This document shows, piece by piece, positions 17,315-26,340 of a stretch of DNA of 48,884 nucleotides (positions within the stretch are counted from its first letter, which is position 1; every line of letters begins with the position of its first letter). The DNA is from Labedaea rhizosphaerae (GTDB taxonomy: Bacteria > Actinomycetota > Actinomycetes > Mycobacteriales > Pseudonocardiaceae): NCBI RefSeq assembly GCF_004362825.1, contig NZ_SNXZ01000014.1:1-48884 (forward strand), given 5' to 3'. The notes under the pieces were generated by a model. It saw only the letters and a program-made list of their open reading frames with translations. It searched no databases and was not told the origin of the DNA. The position numbers were made by a program, and so were the translations under genes.

Positions 17315-17426
17315 TTCGGTTTGACACGGGGACCCCCACGACGGCCCTTGCGGGCGCTAAAACGGGCAGGAGGTGAGGCGCCCGCAGCGCGCGAGTTCAG
17401 GGCCGTCGTGCCCCGTGTAAACCGAA
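17315..17426. repeat. Large imperfect inverted repeat inside array locus A
   Basis: The outer arms 17315-17347 and 17400-17426 pair over 27 bp with two bulges in the left arm. The inner arms TGCGGGCGC (17349-17357) and GCGCCCGCA (17378-17386) pair exactly. The central loop (17358-17377) carries AGGAGGTGA, a strong Shine-Dalgarno-like string. No gene follows on either strand. It could be a MITE-like insertion or a structured transcript. Confidence 0.75.
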
Positions 17427-17480
17427 TCCACGAGCGCAGTTGGCTGCGGCCTGGCCTCGGGATTGGTTGTCCCGGCGAGT

Positions 17481-17619
17481 GTGTCCCACGACCACGAAGG
17501 CCGTGTCCCGTACGAACTGTGGGACACGGCCTTCGCGAGTGTGGGACACGCCCGACGCGAACGGGGGACACGCCCTGCGGGAAGGGGGGACACACCCGAC
17601 GGGAGTGTGGGACACGCCC
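17481..17619. repeat. 22-bp array A2: two direct and five inverted units around a dyad
   Basis: GTGTCCC occurs at 17481 and 17503. The reverse complement GGGACAC then occurs at 17521, 17543, 17565, 17587 and 17609, each exactly 22 bp apart. The dyad forms a perfect 15-bp stem (17495-17509 with 17521-17535, 11-nt loop). The last unit ends just before the stop codon of the convergent DUF349 gene. Confidence 0.92.
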
Positions 17620-17626
17620 GCAGGGG

Positions 17627-18943
17627 TCAGCGGCTGGCCAGGGCTTGTTCGGCGGCTTCCAGCCATTCGCGCCACTGGTCGGCCTGGGCCTGCGCCTGGT
17701 CGGCACGCTTGTTGTCGCCGGCCGCACGGGCCTTCGCGGCCTGCGCCTCGTACTGCTCGACCCGCTCGCGGAACTGCGCCGCGCGGGCCTGCGCCTCGGG
17801 ATCGGTCCGGCGCCACTGGGCGTCCGCGGCCGTGCGGACCTTCTCCTCCACGGCCCGCAGCTTGCCCTCGAGCTCGCGCACCCGCTCGCGCGGCACCTTG
17901 CCGATCTCCTCCCAGCGCTCCTGGATCCGGTGCAGCTGCGCACGCGCCGCGTCCAGGTCGGCCTGCGGGTTGATCTTCTCGGCCTCGGCCAGCAGCTCTT
18001 CCTTGCGCTTGGCGTTGTCCACGAACTCCGCGTCACGCTCGCTGAACACCGCCGACCGGCGCGAGAAGAACGCGTCCTGCGCCGCCCGGAACCGCTGCCA
18101 CAACGCGTCGTCGGCGTCCTTGGGCGCGCGCCCGGCGGCCTTCCAGTCGGCCATCAGCTGCTTGTAGCGGCCCGCGGTCGGACCCCAGTCGTCGGACTCC
18201 GAGAGCGCCTCCGCCTCGGCGACCAGCTCTTCCTTGCGCTGCTTGGCCGTGCCCCGCTGCCGGTCCAGGTCGGCGAAGTGCGAACCGCGGCGCCGGTTGA
18301 ACGTGTCGCGGGCCTTGGAGAACCGCCGCCACAACGCGTCGTCGGTCTTGCGGTCGACGCCCTTGATCGTCTTCCACTCGTCCAGGATCGCCCGCAACCG
18401 GTCGCCCGCGGACTTCCACTGGGTCGACTCGGCGGCGATCTTCTCGGCCTCCTCGGCCAGCTCCTGCTTGCGCGCACCGGCGGCCGCGCGAGCGGAGTCC
18501 TTGGCCGCCTTGGCGCCCGCGACCGCTTCCTCGGCCTTGGCGATCAGCCGCTCGACGCGCTTGCCCAGGCCGGCGACGTCACCGACCACGGCGGCGTCCG
18601 GCAGGCTCTCCTGGATGTGCTTCGCACTGGTCAGCGCGTGCTTCGGGTCGCCCGCGCCGGAGTTCAGGCGCGCCTCGAGCAGCTCGACCTCGGTGCGCAG
18701 GTCGTCGAAGCGGCGGGCGTAGTGGGCCAGCCCCTCGGCCGGCGAGCCCGCCTGCCAGGACCCGACCGCGCGCTCGCCGTCGGCGGTCTTCAGGTAGACG
18801 GTGCCGTCGGCATCCACCCGGCCCCATTTGGCCGGGTCGTTCGCGCCGTGGTGGCGGACAGGAGGCGCCGGGACCGGAGCCGCGGCGGTGCCTTCCTTCT
18901 CGTCAAGTGCCCCGCCCGGGGTGGTCGGCTCGTGTTCGGTCAT
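17627..18943 (-). CDS. DUF349 coiled-coil protein
   Basis: A 438-residue, highly charged, mostly helical protein built of repeated DUF349 segments (for example [28 protein letters not shown], and [28 protein letters not shown]). These alternate with Lys/Glu/Ala-rich coiled coil. The N-terminus is a short acidic/proline linker. It corresponds by position to Rv2731. Function is not established; it probably mediates protein or nucleic-acid contacts in the cytoplasm. It is divergent from the LigB-like gene, with a 193-bp shared promoter region. Confidence 0.85.
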   Translation of the reverse strand: MTEHEPTTPGGALDEKEGTAAAPVPAPPVRHHGANDPAKWGRVDADGTVYLKTADGERAVGSWQAGSPAEGLAHYARRFDDLRTEVELLEARLNSGAGDPKHALTSAKHIQESLPDAAVVGDVAGLGKRVERLIAKAEEAVAGAKAAKDSARAAAGARKQELAEEAEKIAAESTQWKSAGDRLRAILDEWKTIKGVDRKTDDALWRRFSKARDTFNRRRGSHFADLDRQRGTAKQRKEELVAEAEALSESDDWGPTAGRYKQLMADWKAAGRAPKDADDALWQRFRAAQDAFFSRRSAVFSERDAEFVDNAKRKEELLAEAEKINPQADLDAARAQLHRIQERWEEIGKVPRERVRELEGKLRAVEEKVRTAADAQWRRTDPEAQARAAQFRERVEQYEAQAAKARAAGDNKRADQAQAQADQWREWLEAAEQALASR

Positions 18944-19136
18944 GGCCGGTGTCCCTCCTCGCCCTGCCTGCCCGTGGCCGCCACGGGCGCCCCGTACGTC
19001 GGGGCCTCAGCGCTGTGCGCGTACTCCACGCCCTGCGGCGGGCGTCGAAGAGTACTTCGTGCGCATTCAAACAGGTCCGAGCCCGCCTTGGTACTCCCAG
19101 CGCCCGGATCGGTGCACATCGGTAGTCTCGGACGCC

Positions 19137-19856
19137 GTGATCACCAGGGTCGCCGTGCTGCCGCAGCCCCCGTTGCTGGTCCCCGAGCTCGTGGGTGGAC
19201 CCGACGCGGACGCCGCCAAGCTGCGGGAATCGTGTGTGCAGGTCGCCGCCCGGCTCGCCGCGGCGGCGCCGGACTGGGTCGCGGTCGGCGCGGGGTCCGC
19301 GCCTGCCGCCCTGACGCCGGCCGACGTGGGCACCTTCGCCGACTTCGGCGTCGACGTCGAGGTGCGGCTCGGGGCGTCGGCCGAGGCCGAGCCGGACCCG
19401 TCGATGCCGCTGCCCGCCCTCATCGCGGGCTGGCTGCGCGGGGCCGCGGGCGCCGCCGAGGTGCAGGTCCGCATCCTCGCGGCCGACACCCCGGCCGACG
19501 GTTGTCGCCGGTACGGCGCGCGCCTGGCCGAGGAGTTCGGCGGGGGCGACCCGGTCGGCCTGCTGGTCCTCGGCGACGGCTCGCACCGCCACGGCGAGCG
19601 TGCCGTGGGCCGCCCGGACGAGCGGGCCGGCGGCTTCGACGACGCCGTGTCGGCCGCGCTGGCCGCCGCCGATCCCTCCGCGCTGCTGGACATCGACGCC
19701 GACCTCGCACGCAGCCTGGGCGCGGCGGGCCGGGTGCCCTGGCAGGTGCTCGCCGGGTTCGCCGAGGCGAGCGGGCGCTGGCAGTGCGCGGGGCACGAGC
19801 TGGCCGTGCCGTTCGGCGTGGCCTACCACCTGGCCGAATGGGAACCCGTGCGGTGA
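19137..19856 (+). CDS. LigB-like (extradiol dioxygenase fold) family protein
   Basis: A 239-residue Ala/Gly/Asp-rich protein, starting at GTG 19137 ([21 protein letters not shown]). The motif [28 protein letters not shown] and a FDDAVSAAL helix are typical of the actinobacterial Rv2728c-like group with a LigB-dioxygenase-like fold. The enzymatic role is unproven. TAGTCT (19123-19128) lies 8 bp before the GTG, as for a leaderless message. It overlaps miaA by 4 bp, so the two are co-translated. Confidence 0.75.
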   Translation: MITRVAVLPQPPLLVPELVGGPDADAAKLRESCVQVAARLAAAAPDWVAVGAGSAPAALTPADVGTFADFGVDVEVRLGASAEAEPDPSMPLPALIAGWLRGAAGAAEVQVRILAADTPADGCRRYGARLAEEFGGGDPVGLLVLGDGSHRHGERAVGRPDERAGGFDDAVSAALAAADPSALLDIDADLARSLGAAGRVPWQVLAGFAEASGRWQCAGHELAVPFGVAYHLAEWEPVR

Positions 19857-20755
19857 CCCGGGCGATCGCCGTTGTCGGGCCGACCGCGACCGGCAAGTCC
19901 GACCTCGCGGTGGCCCTGGCCCGGCGGCTGGGTGGCGAGGTGGTCAACGCCGACGCCATGCAGCTCTACCGGGGCATGGACATCGGCACCGCCAAGTTGC
20001 CCGAGGCCGAGCGCCAGGGTGTCCCGCACCACCTGCTCGACGTGCTCGACGTGACCGAGACGGCGTCCGTGGCGGCTTACCAGCGCGACGCGCGGGCGGT
20101 GGTCGAGCGGCTGCTCGCCGCGGGCAAGGTGCCTGTGCTGACCGGCGGATCAGGTTTGTACGTGCAAGCGGTGCTGGACGAGTTCGCATTCCCGGGCACC
20201 GATCCGGCGATCCGCGACCGGCTGACCGTCGAGCTGGGCGAGGTCGGTGCCGAACGCCTGCACGCCCGGTTGCGCGAGCTGGACCCCGTCGCGGCCGAGA
20301 ACGTGCTGCCGACCAACGGACGCCGGATCGTGCGTGCGCTCGAGGTGATCGAGTTGACCGGGCGGCCGTTCTCGGCGACGTTGCCCCGTCCCGGCCCGGC
20401 CCGCTACGGCGCCGTGCTGATCGGGCTCGACCGCGAGCTCGAAGCGCTGGACGCCCGCGTCGACGCCCGCGTCACCGCCATGTTCGACGGCGGGCTGGTC
20501 GACGAGGTCGAGGCGCTGATCGGCAAGGGCCTGCGCGAGGGGCTCACGGCGTCGCGTGCGCTCGGCTACCAGCAGGTGCTGGCCGCGATGGACGGTGCCT
20601 ACGACATGGCCGAGGCGGCCGAGCGGACCGCGCAGGGCACCCGCCGGTTCGTGCGCAGGCAGCGCTCCTGGTTCCGCCGCGACAAGCGCATCACCTGGCT
20701 GGACGCCGCCCGCCCCGACCTGCTCGACGCCGCACTCGCGCTGCTCGACACGTAA
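19853..20755 (+). CDS. miaA: tRNA dimethylallyltransferase MiaA
   Basis: A 300-residue enzyme that transfers a dimethylallyl group to N6 of A37 in tRNAs reading UNN codons, the substrate step for MiaB. The P-loop GPTATGKS (9-16) is followed by the family signature [18 protein letters not shown]. Further landmarks are [16 protein letters not shown] and [14 protein letters not shown] near the end. Start GTG 19853 overlaps the upstream stop (GTGA); an in-frame ATG at 19838 is possible. The stop codon lies within the putative -10 of dapF. Confidence 0.96.
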   Translation: MTRAIAVVGPTATGKSDLAVALARRLGGEVVNADAMQLYRGMDIGTAKLPEAERQGVPHHLLDVLDVTETASVAAYQRDARAVVERLLAAGKVPVLTGGSGLYVQAVLDEFAFPGTDPAIRDRLTVELGEVGAERLHARLRELDPVAAENVLPTNGRRIVRALEVIELTGRPFSATLPRPGPARYGAVLIGLDRELEALDARVDARVTAMFDGGLVDEVEALIGKGLREGLTASRALGYQQVLAAMDGAYDMAEAAERTAQGTRRFVRRQRSWFRRDKRITWLDAARPDLLDAALALLDT

Positions 20756-20764
20756 TCTGGGGTC

Positions 20765-21586
20765 GTGCAACCACCCATCCCGTTCCGCAAGGGCCACGGC
20801 ACCCAGAACGACTTCGTGCTGCTGCCCGACCTCGCTGATGCCCTGGAGCTCACCGAATCGCGGGTGCGCGCGCTCTGCGACCGGCGGATGGGGCTCGGCG
20901 CGGACGGTGTGCTGCGGGTCGTGCCGTCCGAAGTGGATGCCGACACCTGGTTCATGGACTACCGCAACGCCGACGGCTCGATCGCCGAGATGTGCGGCAA
21001 CGGCGTGCGGGTGTTCGCCCGCTACCTCGTCGACGCGGGACTGGTGAAGCGCGGCGGTTTCGTCATCGGCACGCGGGCGGGGGACCGGCGGGTCGAGGTG
21101 CACGACGACGACACCGTGACCGTCCACATGGGAGCGGTGCGGGTGTTCGGCGAGTCGTCGGCCACCGTGCAGAACATGCTGTTCCCGGGGGTCGCGGTCG
21201 ACGTGGGCAACCCCCACCTCGGGTGCCAGCTGCCCGAAGGCTCCACTGTGGACGTCCTCGATCTCACCGCGCAGCCGGGTTACGACCGGGCGCTGTTCCC
21301 CAACGGTGTCAACGTCGAGTTCATCCAGGAGCTCGGCCCGGACGCGATCCGCATGCGGGTGCACGAACGCGGGGTGGGGGAGACCCGGTCGTGCGGCACT
21401 GGCACGGTCGCCGCCGTGAAGTCGTGGCTGCACTCCAAGAACCGCACCACCGGTTCGGCCACTGTGGACGTTCCCGGCGGGCAGGTGTCGGTTGTCATCA
21501 CCGATGACGGCAGCACGCTCACCGGACCCGCCGAGTTCGTCGCCGAGGGGACGCTCAGCTCGCAGTGGTGGACGGCGCACCGCTAG
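20765..21586 (+). CDS. dapF: Diaminopimelate epimerase DapF
   Basis: A 273-residue enzyme converting LL- to meso-diaminopimelate for peptidoglycan and lysine. The two catalytic cysteines are C77 (EMCGNGVRV) and C211 (TRSCGTGTVAA). The substrate segment GHGTQNDFVLLPD is intact. TAATCT (20753-20758) ends 6 bp before the GTG start with no room for a ribosome binding site, suggesting a leaderless transcript. The 3' end overlaps the convergent MFS gene by 32 bp. Confidence 0.97.
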   Translation: MQPPIPFRKGHGTQNDFVLLPDLADALELTESRVRALCDRRMGLGADGVLRVVPSEVDADTWFMDYRNADGSIAEMCGNGVRVFARYLVDAGLVKRGGFVIGTRAGDRRVEVHDDDTVTVHMGAVRVFGESSATVQNMLFPGVAVDVGNPHLGCQLPEGSTVDVLDLTAQPGYDRALFPNGVNVEFIQELGPDAIRMRVHERGVGETRSCGTGTVAAVKSWLHSKNRTTGSATVDVPGGQVSVVITDDGSTLTGPAEFVAEGTLSSQWWTAHR

Positions 21587-22820
21587 CCGGCTCGTCCGCC
21601 ATCGGGATGTCCCGCATGCCGCGCAGCGGGGAGAACAGCACCCACAGCACCGCGGCGATGCCGCCGATCCCGGCCACCCAGAGCGTGTCGCGCGCCCCGA
21701 CCCACTCGGCGAGCGCGCCGCCGGTGAGGCCGCCGAGCGGGATCGTTCCCCAGACCAGGAACCGGATCGAGGCGTTCATCCGGCCGAGCAGCCGGTCCGG
21801 GCAGATGGCCTGCCGGAAGCTCACCTGCGCCACGTTGTAGACCACCGCGCCGTAGCCGTAGACCACACCGCCGACCCAGTAGAGCGACACGCGCCAACCG
21901 GCGTCGGTCAAGGGCAGGAGCAGCAGGAACGGCTGGGTGAGCAGCAACGACAGCCAGATCGTCCGGGCCTGGCCGAACCAGCGCTGCCACCACGTGCCGG
22001 ACAGCGCGCCGAGGATGCCGCCGATGCCGAACCCGGTGAAGATCAGCCCGATCCCGCCGGCCGGCACGCCGATCTCACGCACCAGGAAGATCACGCCGAC
22101 GGCGGTGTTCATGTTGGAGAAGAAGTTCGACGTGCCGGTGCAGAAGGTGATCGCCCGCAGCAACGGGTTGCCCAGCACGAACCGCAGGCCCTCGGCGATG
22201 TCGCGGCGCAGGCTCGGGTCGGCCACCTTCTCCGGTTCGGGCTCGCGCGTGCGGATGCGCGAGAGGCAGAGCAGCGACCACAGGAACCCCGCCGCGTTCA
22301 GCACGACGGCGCCCGCGGCGCTCATCAACTGCACCAGCCACCCGGCGAGCGCGGGTCCGGACACGATCGCCACCGACTGGCTGGCCTGCAGCTTCGAGTT
22401 GCCTTCGACGAGTTTGTCGCGGCCCACGAGGCTCGGCAGGTAGGACTGGTACGACACGTCGAAGAACACCGTCAGCACGCCGACCAGCAGCACCGCCACG
22501 ATCACGTGCGCGAGCGTGAGGACCCCGAGCCACCACGCGATCGGGATGGTCGCGAGCAGCACCGCGCGGCCGAAGTCGGCGGTCATCATCAGGCCCCGCC
22601 TGCGCATCCGGTCCACCCACACGCCCGCGGGCAGCCCGATCAGCAGGAACGCCGCGTTCTCGGCCGCGGTCAGCACGCCCATCTGGAACGGCGTCGCCGC
22701 GAGCACGGTCGCCGCGAGCAGCGGGATGGCCACCATGCTGATCGACGCGCCGAACTGGCTGATCGTGTCGCCTGCCCACAACAGCCGGAAGTCACGGTGG
22801 CGCCACAGCGAATTCCCCAT
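21555..22820 (-). CDS. MFS exporter (EntS/MFS_3-like)
   Basis: A 421-residue, 12-helix major facilitator transporter. The N-terminal half begins FRLLWAGDTISQFGASISMVAIPLLA and contains GVWVDRMRRRGLMM at the first cytoplasmic loop, the pattern of the MFS_3 efflux group (macrolide or siderophore exporters). The substrate cannot be read from sequence. It is divergent from the ArsR-type regulator gene and shares its operator, so it should be controlled by that regulator. Confidence 0.88.
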   Translation of the reverse strand: MGNSLWRHRDFRLLWAGDTISQFGASISMVAIPLLAATVLAATPFQMGVLTAAENAAFLLIGLPAGVWVDRMRRRGLMMTADFGRAVLLATIPIAWWLGVLTLAHVIVAVLLVGVLTVFFDVSYQSYLPSLVGRDKLVEGNSKLQASQSVAIVSGPALAGWLVQLMSAAGAVVLNAAGFLWSLLCLSRIRTREPEPEKVADPSLRRDIAEGLRFVLGNPLLRAITFCTGTSNFFSNMNTAVGVIFLVREIGVPAGGIGLIFTGFGIGGILGALSGTWWQRWFGQARTIWLSLLLTQPFLLLLPLTDAGWRVSLYWVGGVVYGYGAVVYNVAQVSFRQAICPDRLLGRMNASIRFLVWGTIPLGGLTGGALAEWVGARDTLWVAGIGGIAAVLWVLFSPLRGMRDIPMADEPASGAPSTTAS

Positions 22821-22838
22821 GGGCGGAGAGCATGGCTC

Positions 22839-22862
22839 ACTGATTGGAAGCTGTCAATCAGT
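22839..22862. promoter_or_regulatory. Operator between MFS exporter and ArsR-type regulator
   Basis: ACTGATTG-N8-CAATCAGT is a perfect 8+8 inverted repeat. It abuts TAGGCT (22863-22868), a likely -10 for the regulator gene, and lies 18 bp upstream of the MFS start codon. A bound repressor would block both directions. Confidence 0.75.
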
Positions 22863-22874
22863 TAGGCTGTGCCG

Positions 22875-23444
22875 GTGACAGCACCGCGACCACGCCGACC
22901 GTCGACCGATGCCGAGGCGGCGGCCCTCGCCTCTGAGATCCGGCTGCGGATCCTGCGGATCACCCGGTTCGACCCGCTCACCAACAAGGAGATCGCCGAG
23001 GCGCTGGGCAAGGATCCGGCGACCACGCTGCACCACGTGCGCAAACTGGTCGACACGGGCTTCCTGGCGGCGTTGCCCGCGCGGCGGGGCAAGCGCGGCT
23101 CGCGGGAGATCCCGTACCGCGCCACCGGCCTGTCGTGGCAGCTGGACAACGTGCACCGACCCGCCATTGGCGAGGCCATGCTGCAGGCCTACTTGAACGA
23201 GATCGCCGAGGTCGACTTCCAGGAGCTGGACCAGACGCGGATGGTCGTCCAGGTCGGTCCGGAACGGAAGGCTGAGCTGGTCAACCGGCTCGCGATGGTG
23301 CTCGAGGAGTTCTCGCAGGCACCCCCGGACGAGGGCGGGGAACGAATCGGGGTGTACACGGCGTTGTACCCAATGGGGAAATCGTTCGGAAATGTCGGTG
23401 TGACATGGGACGATGACTCAGGTAACACAACCGACGAAAGGTGA
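22875..23444 (+). CDS. ArsR-type winged-helix transcriptional regulator
   Basis: A 189-residue regulator with an N-terminal winged helix (ASEIRLRILRITRFDPLTNKEIAEALGKDPATTLHHVRKLVDTGFL). A C-terminal part of about 100 residues is of the kind found in helix-turn-helix domain 20-like regulators. No metal-binding CxC motif is seen, so the ligand is probably an organic compound exported by the divergent MFS. GTG 22875, 6 bp after TAGGCT, is preferred; GTG 22869 is the alternative. The 3' end abuts hflX. Confidence 0.85.
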   Translation: MTAPRPRRPSTDAEAAALASEIRLRILRITRFDPLTNKEIAEALGKDPATTLHHVRKLVDTGFLAALPARRGKRGSREIPYRATGLSWQLDNVHRPAIGEAMLQAYLNEIAEVDFQELDQTRMVVQVGPERKAELVNRLAMVLEEFSQAPPDEGGERIGVYTALYPMGKSFGNVGVTWDDDSGNTTDER

Positions 23445-23449
23445 ACCAC

Positions 23450-24895
23450 GTGACCCGAGACTTCAGCTCATTGGAACCGGAAGATCGACTGGACGCGCCG
23501 CTGGCGCCCTCCACCGGCGAGCTGGAGTTGGAAGACCGGGTCGCGCTTCGCCGGATCCACGGTCTTTCGACCGAGCTCACCGACGTCACCGAGGTCGAGT
23601 ACCGCCAGCTGCGCCTGGAGAAGGTCGTGCTGGTCGGCGTCTGGACCGAGGGCACCGCGATCGAGTCCGAGGCGTCGCTCACCGAGCTCGCCCGGCTCGC
23701 GGAGACGGCGGGCTCGCAGGTGCTCGACGGCCTCGTGCAGCGCCGCGACCGGCCCGACCCGGCCACGTACATCGGTTCCGGCAAGGTCAACGAGCTGTCC
23801 GACATCGTGCTGTCCACCGGCGCGGACACGGTGATCTGCGACGGCGAGCTCTCGCCTGGTCAGCTGCAGCAGCTGGAGGCGCGGCTCAAGGTCAAGGTCA
23901 TCGACCGCACCGCGTTGATCCTGGACATCTTCGCCCAGCACGCCCGCTCCAAGGAGGGCAAGGCGCAGGTCGAGCTCGCGCAGTTGCAGTACCTGCTGCC
24001 GAGGCTGCGCGGCTGGGGCCAGACGCTGTCCCGCCAGGCCGGTGGTCGTGCGGGCGGTGGCAACGGCGGTGTGGGTCTGCGTGGTCCCGGTGAGACCAAG
24101 CTCGAGACCGACCGCAGGCGCATTCGCGCGAAGATCAGCAAGCTGCGCAAGGAGATCGCCGCGCTGGGCGCGGTCCGCGACACCAAGCGCGGCCGCCGCG
24201 TGGCCAACGCGGTCCCGAGCGTGGCGATCGCCGGGTACACCAACGCGGGCAAGTCCAGCCTGCTCAACGCGATCACCGGCGCCGGGGTGCTGGTCGAGGA
24301 CGCGCTGTTCGCGACCCTCGACGCGACCACCCGGCGGTCGGAGACGCCGTGCGGGCAGGTCTACACGCTGACCGACACGGTCGGGTTCGTCCGGCACCTG
24401 CCGCACCAGCTCGTCGAGGCCTTCCGGTCCACATTGGACGAGGTGGCCGACGCGGACCTGCTGGTGCACGTGGTGGACGGCGCGGATCCGTTGCCGGAGT
24501 GGCAGGTGAACGCGGTGCGTGAGGTGCTCGCCGACATCGGCCGCAGGCGCAGCGGTGTCATGCCGCCGGAGCTGGTCGTCGTCAACAAGACCGACGCGAT
24601 CGACGAGGTCGCACTGGTCCGGTTGCGGCACCTGCTGCCGGGCGCGGTGTTCGTGTCCGCGCGCAGCGGGGCGGGGCTCGACGAGCTGCGCGAGCGGATC
24701 GCCGAGTTGCTGCCCAAGCCGCAGCGGGAGATGGACGTGCTGGTGCCGTATGCGCGGGGCGAGCTGGTTTCCCGCGTGTACACCGACGGCGAGGTGCTCG
24801 CCGAGGAGCACACCGAGCACGGCACGCAGCTCAAGGTGAAGGTCTACCCCGACCTCGCGGGCCAGCTGGAAGCCTTCCAGTCGAACACGGTCTGA
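23450..24895 (+). CDS. hflX: Ribosome-associated GTPase HflX
   Basis: A 481-residue GTPase that splits stalled ribosomes in stress. The N-terminal HflX domain includes TYIGSGKVNELSD and IDRTALILDIFAQHARSKEGKAQVELAQLQYLLPRL (shown in parts in this family). The Gly-rich linker GGRAGGGNGGVGLRGPGETKLETDRR follows. The GTPase domain has G1 GYTNAGKSS, G3 DTVGFV and G4 NKTD. GTG 23450 is favoured because GAAAGGTG sits at proper distance; GTG 23441 would overlap the regulator stop. Confidence 0.94.
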   Translation: MTRDFSSLEPEDRLDAPLAPSTGELELEDRVALRRIHGLSTELTDVTEVEYRQLRLEKVVLVGVWTEGTAIESEASLTELARLAETAGSQVLDGLVQRRDRPDPATYIGSGKVNELSDIVLSTGADTVICDGELSPGQLQQLEARLKVKVIDRTALILDIFAQHARSKEGKAQVELAQLQYLLPRLRGWGQTLSRQAGGRAGGGNGGVGLRGPGETKLETDRRRIRAKISKLRKEIAALGAVRDTKRGRRVANAVPSVAIAGYTNAGKSSLLNAITGAGVLVEDALFATLDATTRRSETPCGQVYTLTDTVGFVRHLPHQLVEAFRSTLDEVADADLLVHVVDGADPLPEWQVNAVREVLADIGRRRSGVMPPELVVVNKTDAIDEVALVRLRHLLPGAVFVSARSGAGLDELRERIAELLPKPQREMDVLVPYARGELVSRVYTDGEVLAEEHTEHGTQLKVKVYPDLAGQLEAFQSNTV

Positions 24896-24904
24896 CCCTC
24901 GGCT

Positions 24905-24936
24905 CACGCGACGGCCAGTACGCTGGCCGTCGCGTG
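24905..24936 (+). terminator. Hairpin after hflX
   Basis: A perfect 14-bp stem (24905-24918 with 24923-24936) with a 4-nt loop starts 10 bp after the hflX stop. There is no U-tract; it may end or attenuate transcription ahead of the next gene at 24959. Confidence 0.65.
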
Positions 24937-24958
24937 GGGCCGGCTGGGGGAGGATCCG

Positions 24959-25975
24959 TTGGGTAGAGCTTGGTCGCTGATCGCTGCCGTCTTTGCGATC
25001 TTCCTGCTCGGCGTCCCCGCATCGGCGGCACCGTCGGTGCAGAAGAAGTGCACCGTCGACGACGAGCGCCTGACCGAGCTGTCCGGCTTGGCCGCCGACG
25101 CGGACCACTGGTACGCCATCAACGACGGTGGCAGCAGGATCCGCGTGTTCGTCCTGGGCCACGACTGCAAGGTCGAGCGTGAGATCGACAACGACATCGA
25201 CCCGTACGACACCGAAGACCTGGCCCTGGCCGCCGACGGCACGTTCTGGCTGTCGGACACCGGCGACAACGGCGCCAAGCGTTCGACCGTCGCGTTGATC
25301 TCCGTGACTCCCAGCGGTGAAGCCAAAATCCACCGCCTCACCTACCCCGACGGTCCACATGACACAGAGGCGTTGCTGCTCGGCCACGACGGCACGCCGT
25401 ACCTGATCACCAAGGTTCCGATCGGCTTGTCGGCGATCTACCAGCCGACGGGAAAACTCGCGTCGCCCGGCCCCACCCCGCTCAAACAGGTCGGCACCCT
25501 GTCGTACCTGCCGACCGGGACGCCCGGCGGCCCGGTGGTCAACGAGGTCAGCAACGTCCTGGTCACCGGGGGAGCGGTGAGCGCGGACGGCCACGTGGTC
25601 GCCGTGCGGACCTACACCGACGTGTACTTGTACCCGGCGCCGGACGGCGATGTGCTCAAGGCCTTGAAGGGAACCGCGGTCCGGGTGCCGCTGGCGAACG
25701 AGGAACAAGGCGAAGCGATCGCGTTCCAACCGGACGGCACCTTGATCTCCGGCGGTGAGGGCGACTCGTCGCCGATCCACGTGGTCGCCGGCGCGGCGTC
25801 GCTGGCCGCGCCCAAGACGTCTTCGACGCCCGCCCCGCAAGCCGCCCGAACCGGGAAGTCGGCCGCGCCGGCCGCGGGGAGCTCGGACCTGCCGCTGCCG
25901 GTGATCATCGGCGTGGCCGCCGCCGCACTGGCCCTGATGCTCCTGGTGCTGGGCCTGCGCTCCCGCCGCCGCTGA
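24959..25975 (+). CDS. Secreted, C-terminally anchored propeller-like protein of unknown function
   Basis: A 338-residue protein with a signal peptide (WSLIAAVFAIFLLGVPASAA). It has a body with recurring beta-propeller-like blades (GLAADADHWYAINDGG, EDLALAADGTFWLSDTGDN, TEALLLGHDGTPYLITK, AIAFQPDGTLISGGEGD) and a Pro/Ala/Ser linker. A C-terminal helix (LPVIIGVAAAALALMLLVLGL) and RSRRR follow. The end resembles a membrane anchor with a basic stop-transfer. TTG start preceded by GGGGGAGGATCCG. The substrate is unknown. Confidence 0.8.
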   Translation: MGRAWSLIAAVFAIFLLGVPASAAPSVQKKCTVDDERLTELSGLAADADHWYAINDGGSRIRVFVLGHDCKVEREIDNDIDPYDTEDLALAADGTFWLSDTGDNGAKRSTVALISVTPSGEAKIHRLTYPDGPHDTEALLLGHDGTPYLITKVPIGLSAIYQPTGKLASPGPTPLKQVGTLSYLPTGTPGGPVVNEVSNVLVTGGAVSADGHVVAVRTYTDVYLYPAPDGDVLKALKGTAVRVPLANEEQGEAIAFQPDGTLISGGEGDSSPIHVVAGAASLAAPKTSSTPAPQAARTGKSAAPAAGSSDLPLPVIIGVAAAALALMLLVLGLRSRRR

Positions 25976-26025
25976 CGACCGCCGCTGACGCCGTCACCGA
26001 CCAAAGTTTCCGTTCGCACGGCGAG

Positions 26026-26034
26026 TTGTCCACA
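26026..26034 (+). promoter_or_regulatory. Perfect DnaA box between propeller gene and lexA
   Basis: TTGTCCACA followed by GATCC. The same TnTCCACAGATCC context is present in the box at 1926 before recA. Confidence 0.5.
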
Positions 26035-26290
26035 GATCCGCTCCGCACCCGTTCCCCCACCCCAAACCCGATAGAATGGACAAGGGGGAGCCCCCAGAGG
26101 AGGGTGGGCCGCGCGCTGGGCACGATTTGCTCGCACGAAGGCTCGAAAACCCTTGCGGCACTGGGGTTTTGGAGTGGGCGCCGAGGTTTTCGATGAGCCT
26201 GCGGCCACTCGGTTTCGGAGTGAGCGCGCCAGGCTTTCAGTGAGCCCGGGCCTGAGGCCATTCGGCCCGGTCCAACGCGAACGACAGGGG

Positions 26291-26334
26291 GCGTGGGTTC
26301 GGCCCGGCCTCTCGAGCCGAAACCGAACCCACGC
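26291..26334 (-). terminator. lexA terminator hairpin
   Basis: GCGTGGGTTCGG (26291-26302) pairs exactly with CCGAACCCACGC (26323-26334). It begins 6 bp beyond the lexA stop codon. No strong U-tract. Confidence 0.75.
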
Positions 26335-26340
26335 GATATC

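Larger units (their letters stand above)
25976..26340. other. 365-bp interval between convergent genes, no gene seen
   Basis: It holds a perfect DnaA box (26026-26034), a TAGAAT string (26072-26077) that could be a -10, a GGGGGAGCCCCC hairpin just after it, and the lexA terminator (26291-26334). A short untranslated RNA starting near 26084 is possible but unsupported beyond this. Confidence 0.5.

Noticed and set aside
17177-17619. CRISPR array
   Set aside because: Units are directly adjacent with a 22-bp total period, invert halfway, and have no spacers or cas genes.
17153-20755. 1200-residue plus-strand frame ending in MiaA
   Set aside because: Only its last 300 residues are real (MiaA). 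The rest runs through array A and the shadow of the DUF349 and LigB-like genes.
23468-25840. 790-residue minus-strand frame opposite hflX and the propeller gene
   Set aside because: Composition is that of a shadow of GC-rich coding DNA; no motif, and both plus-strand genes are certain or likely.
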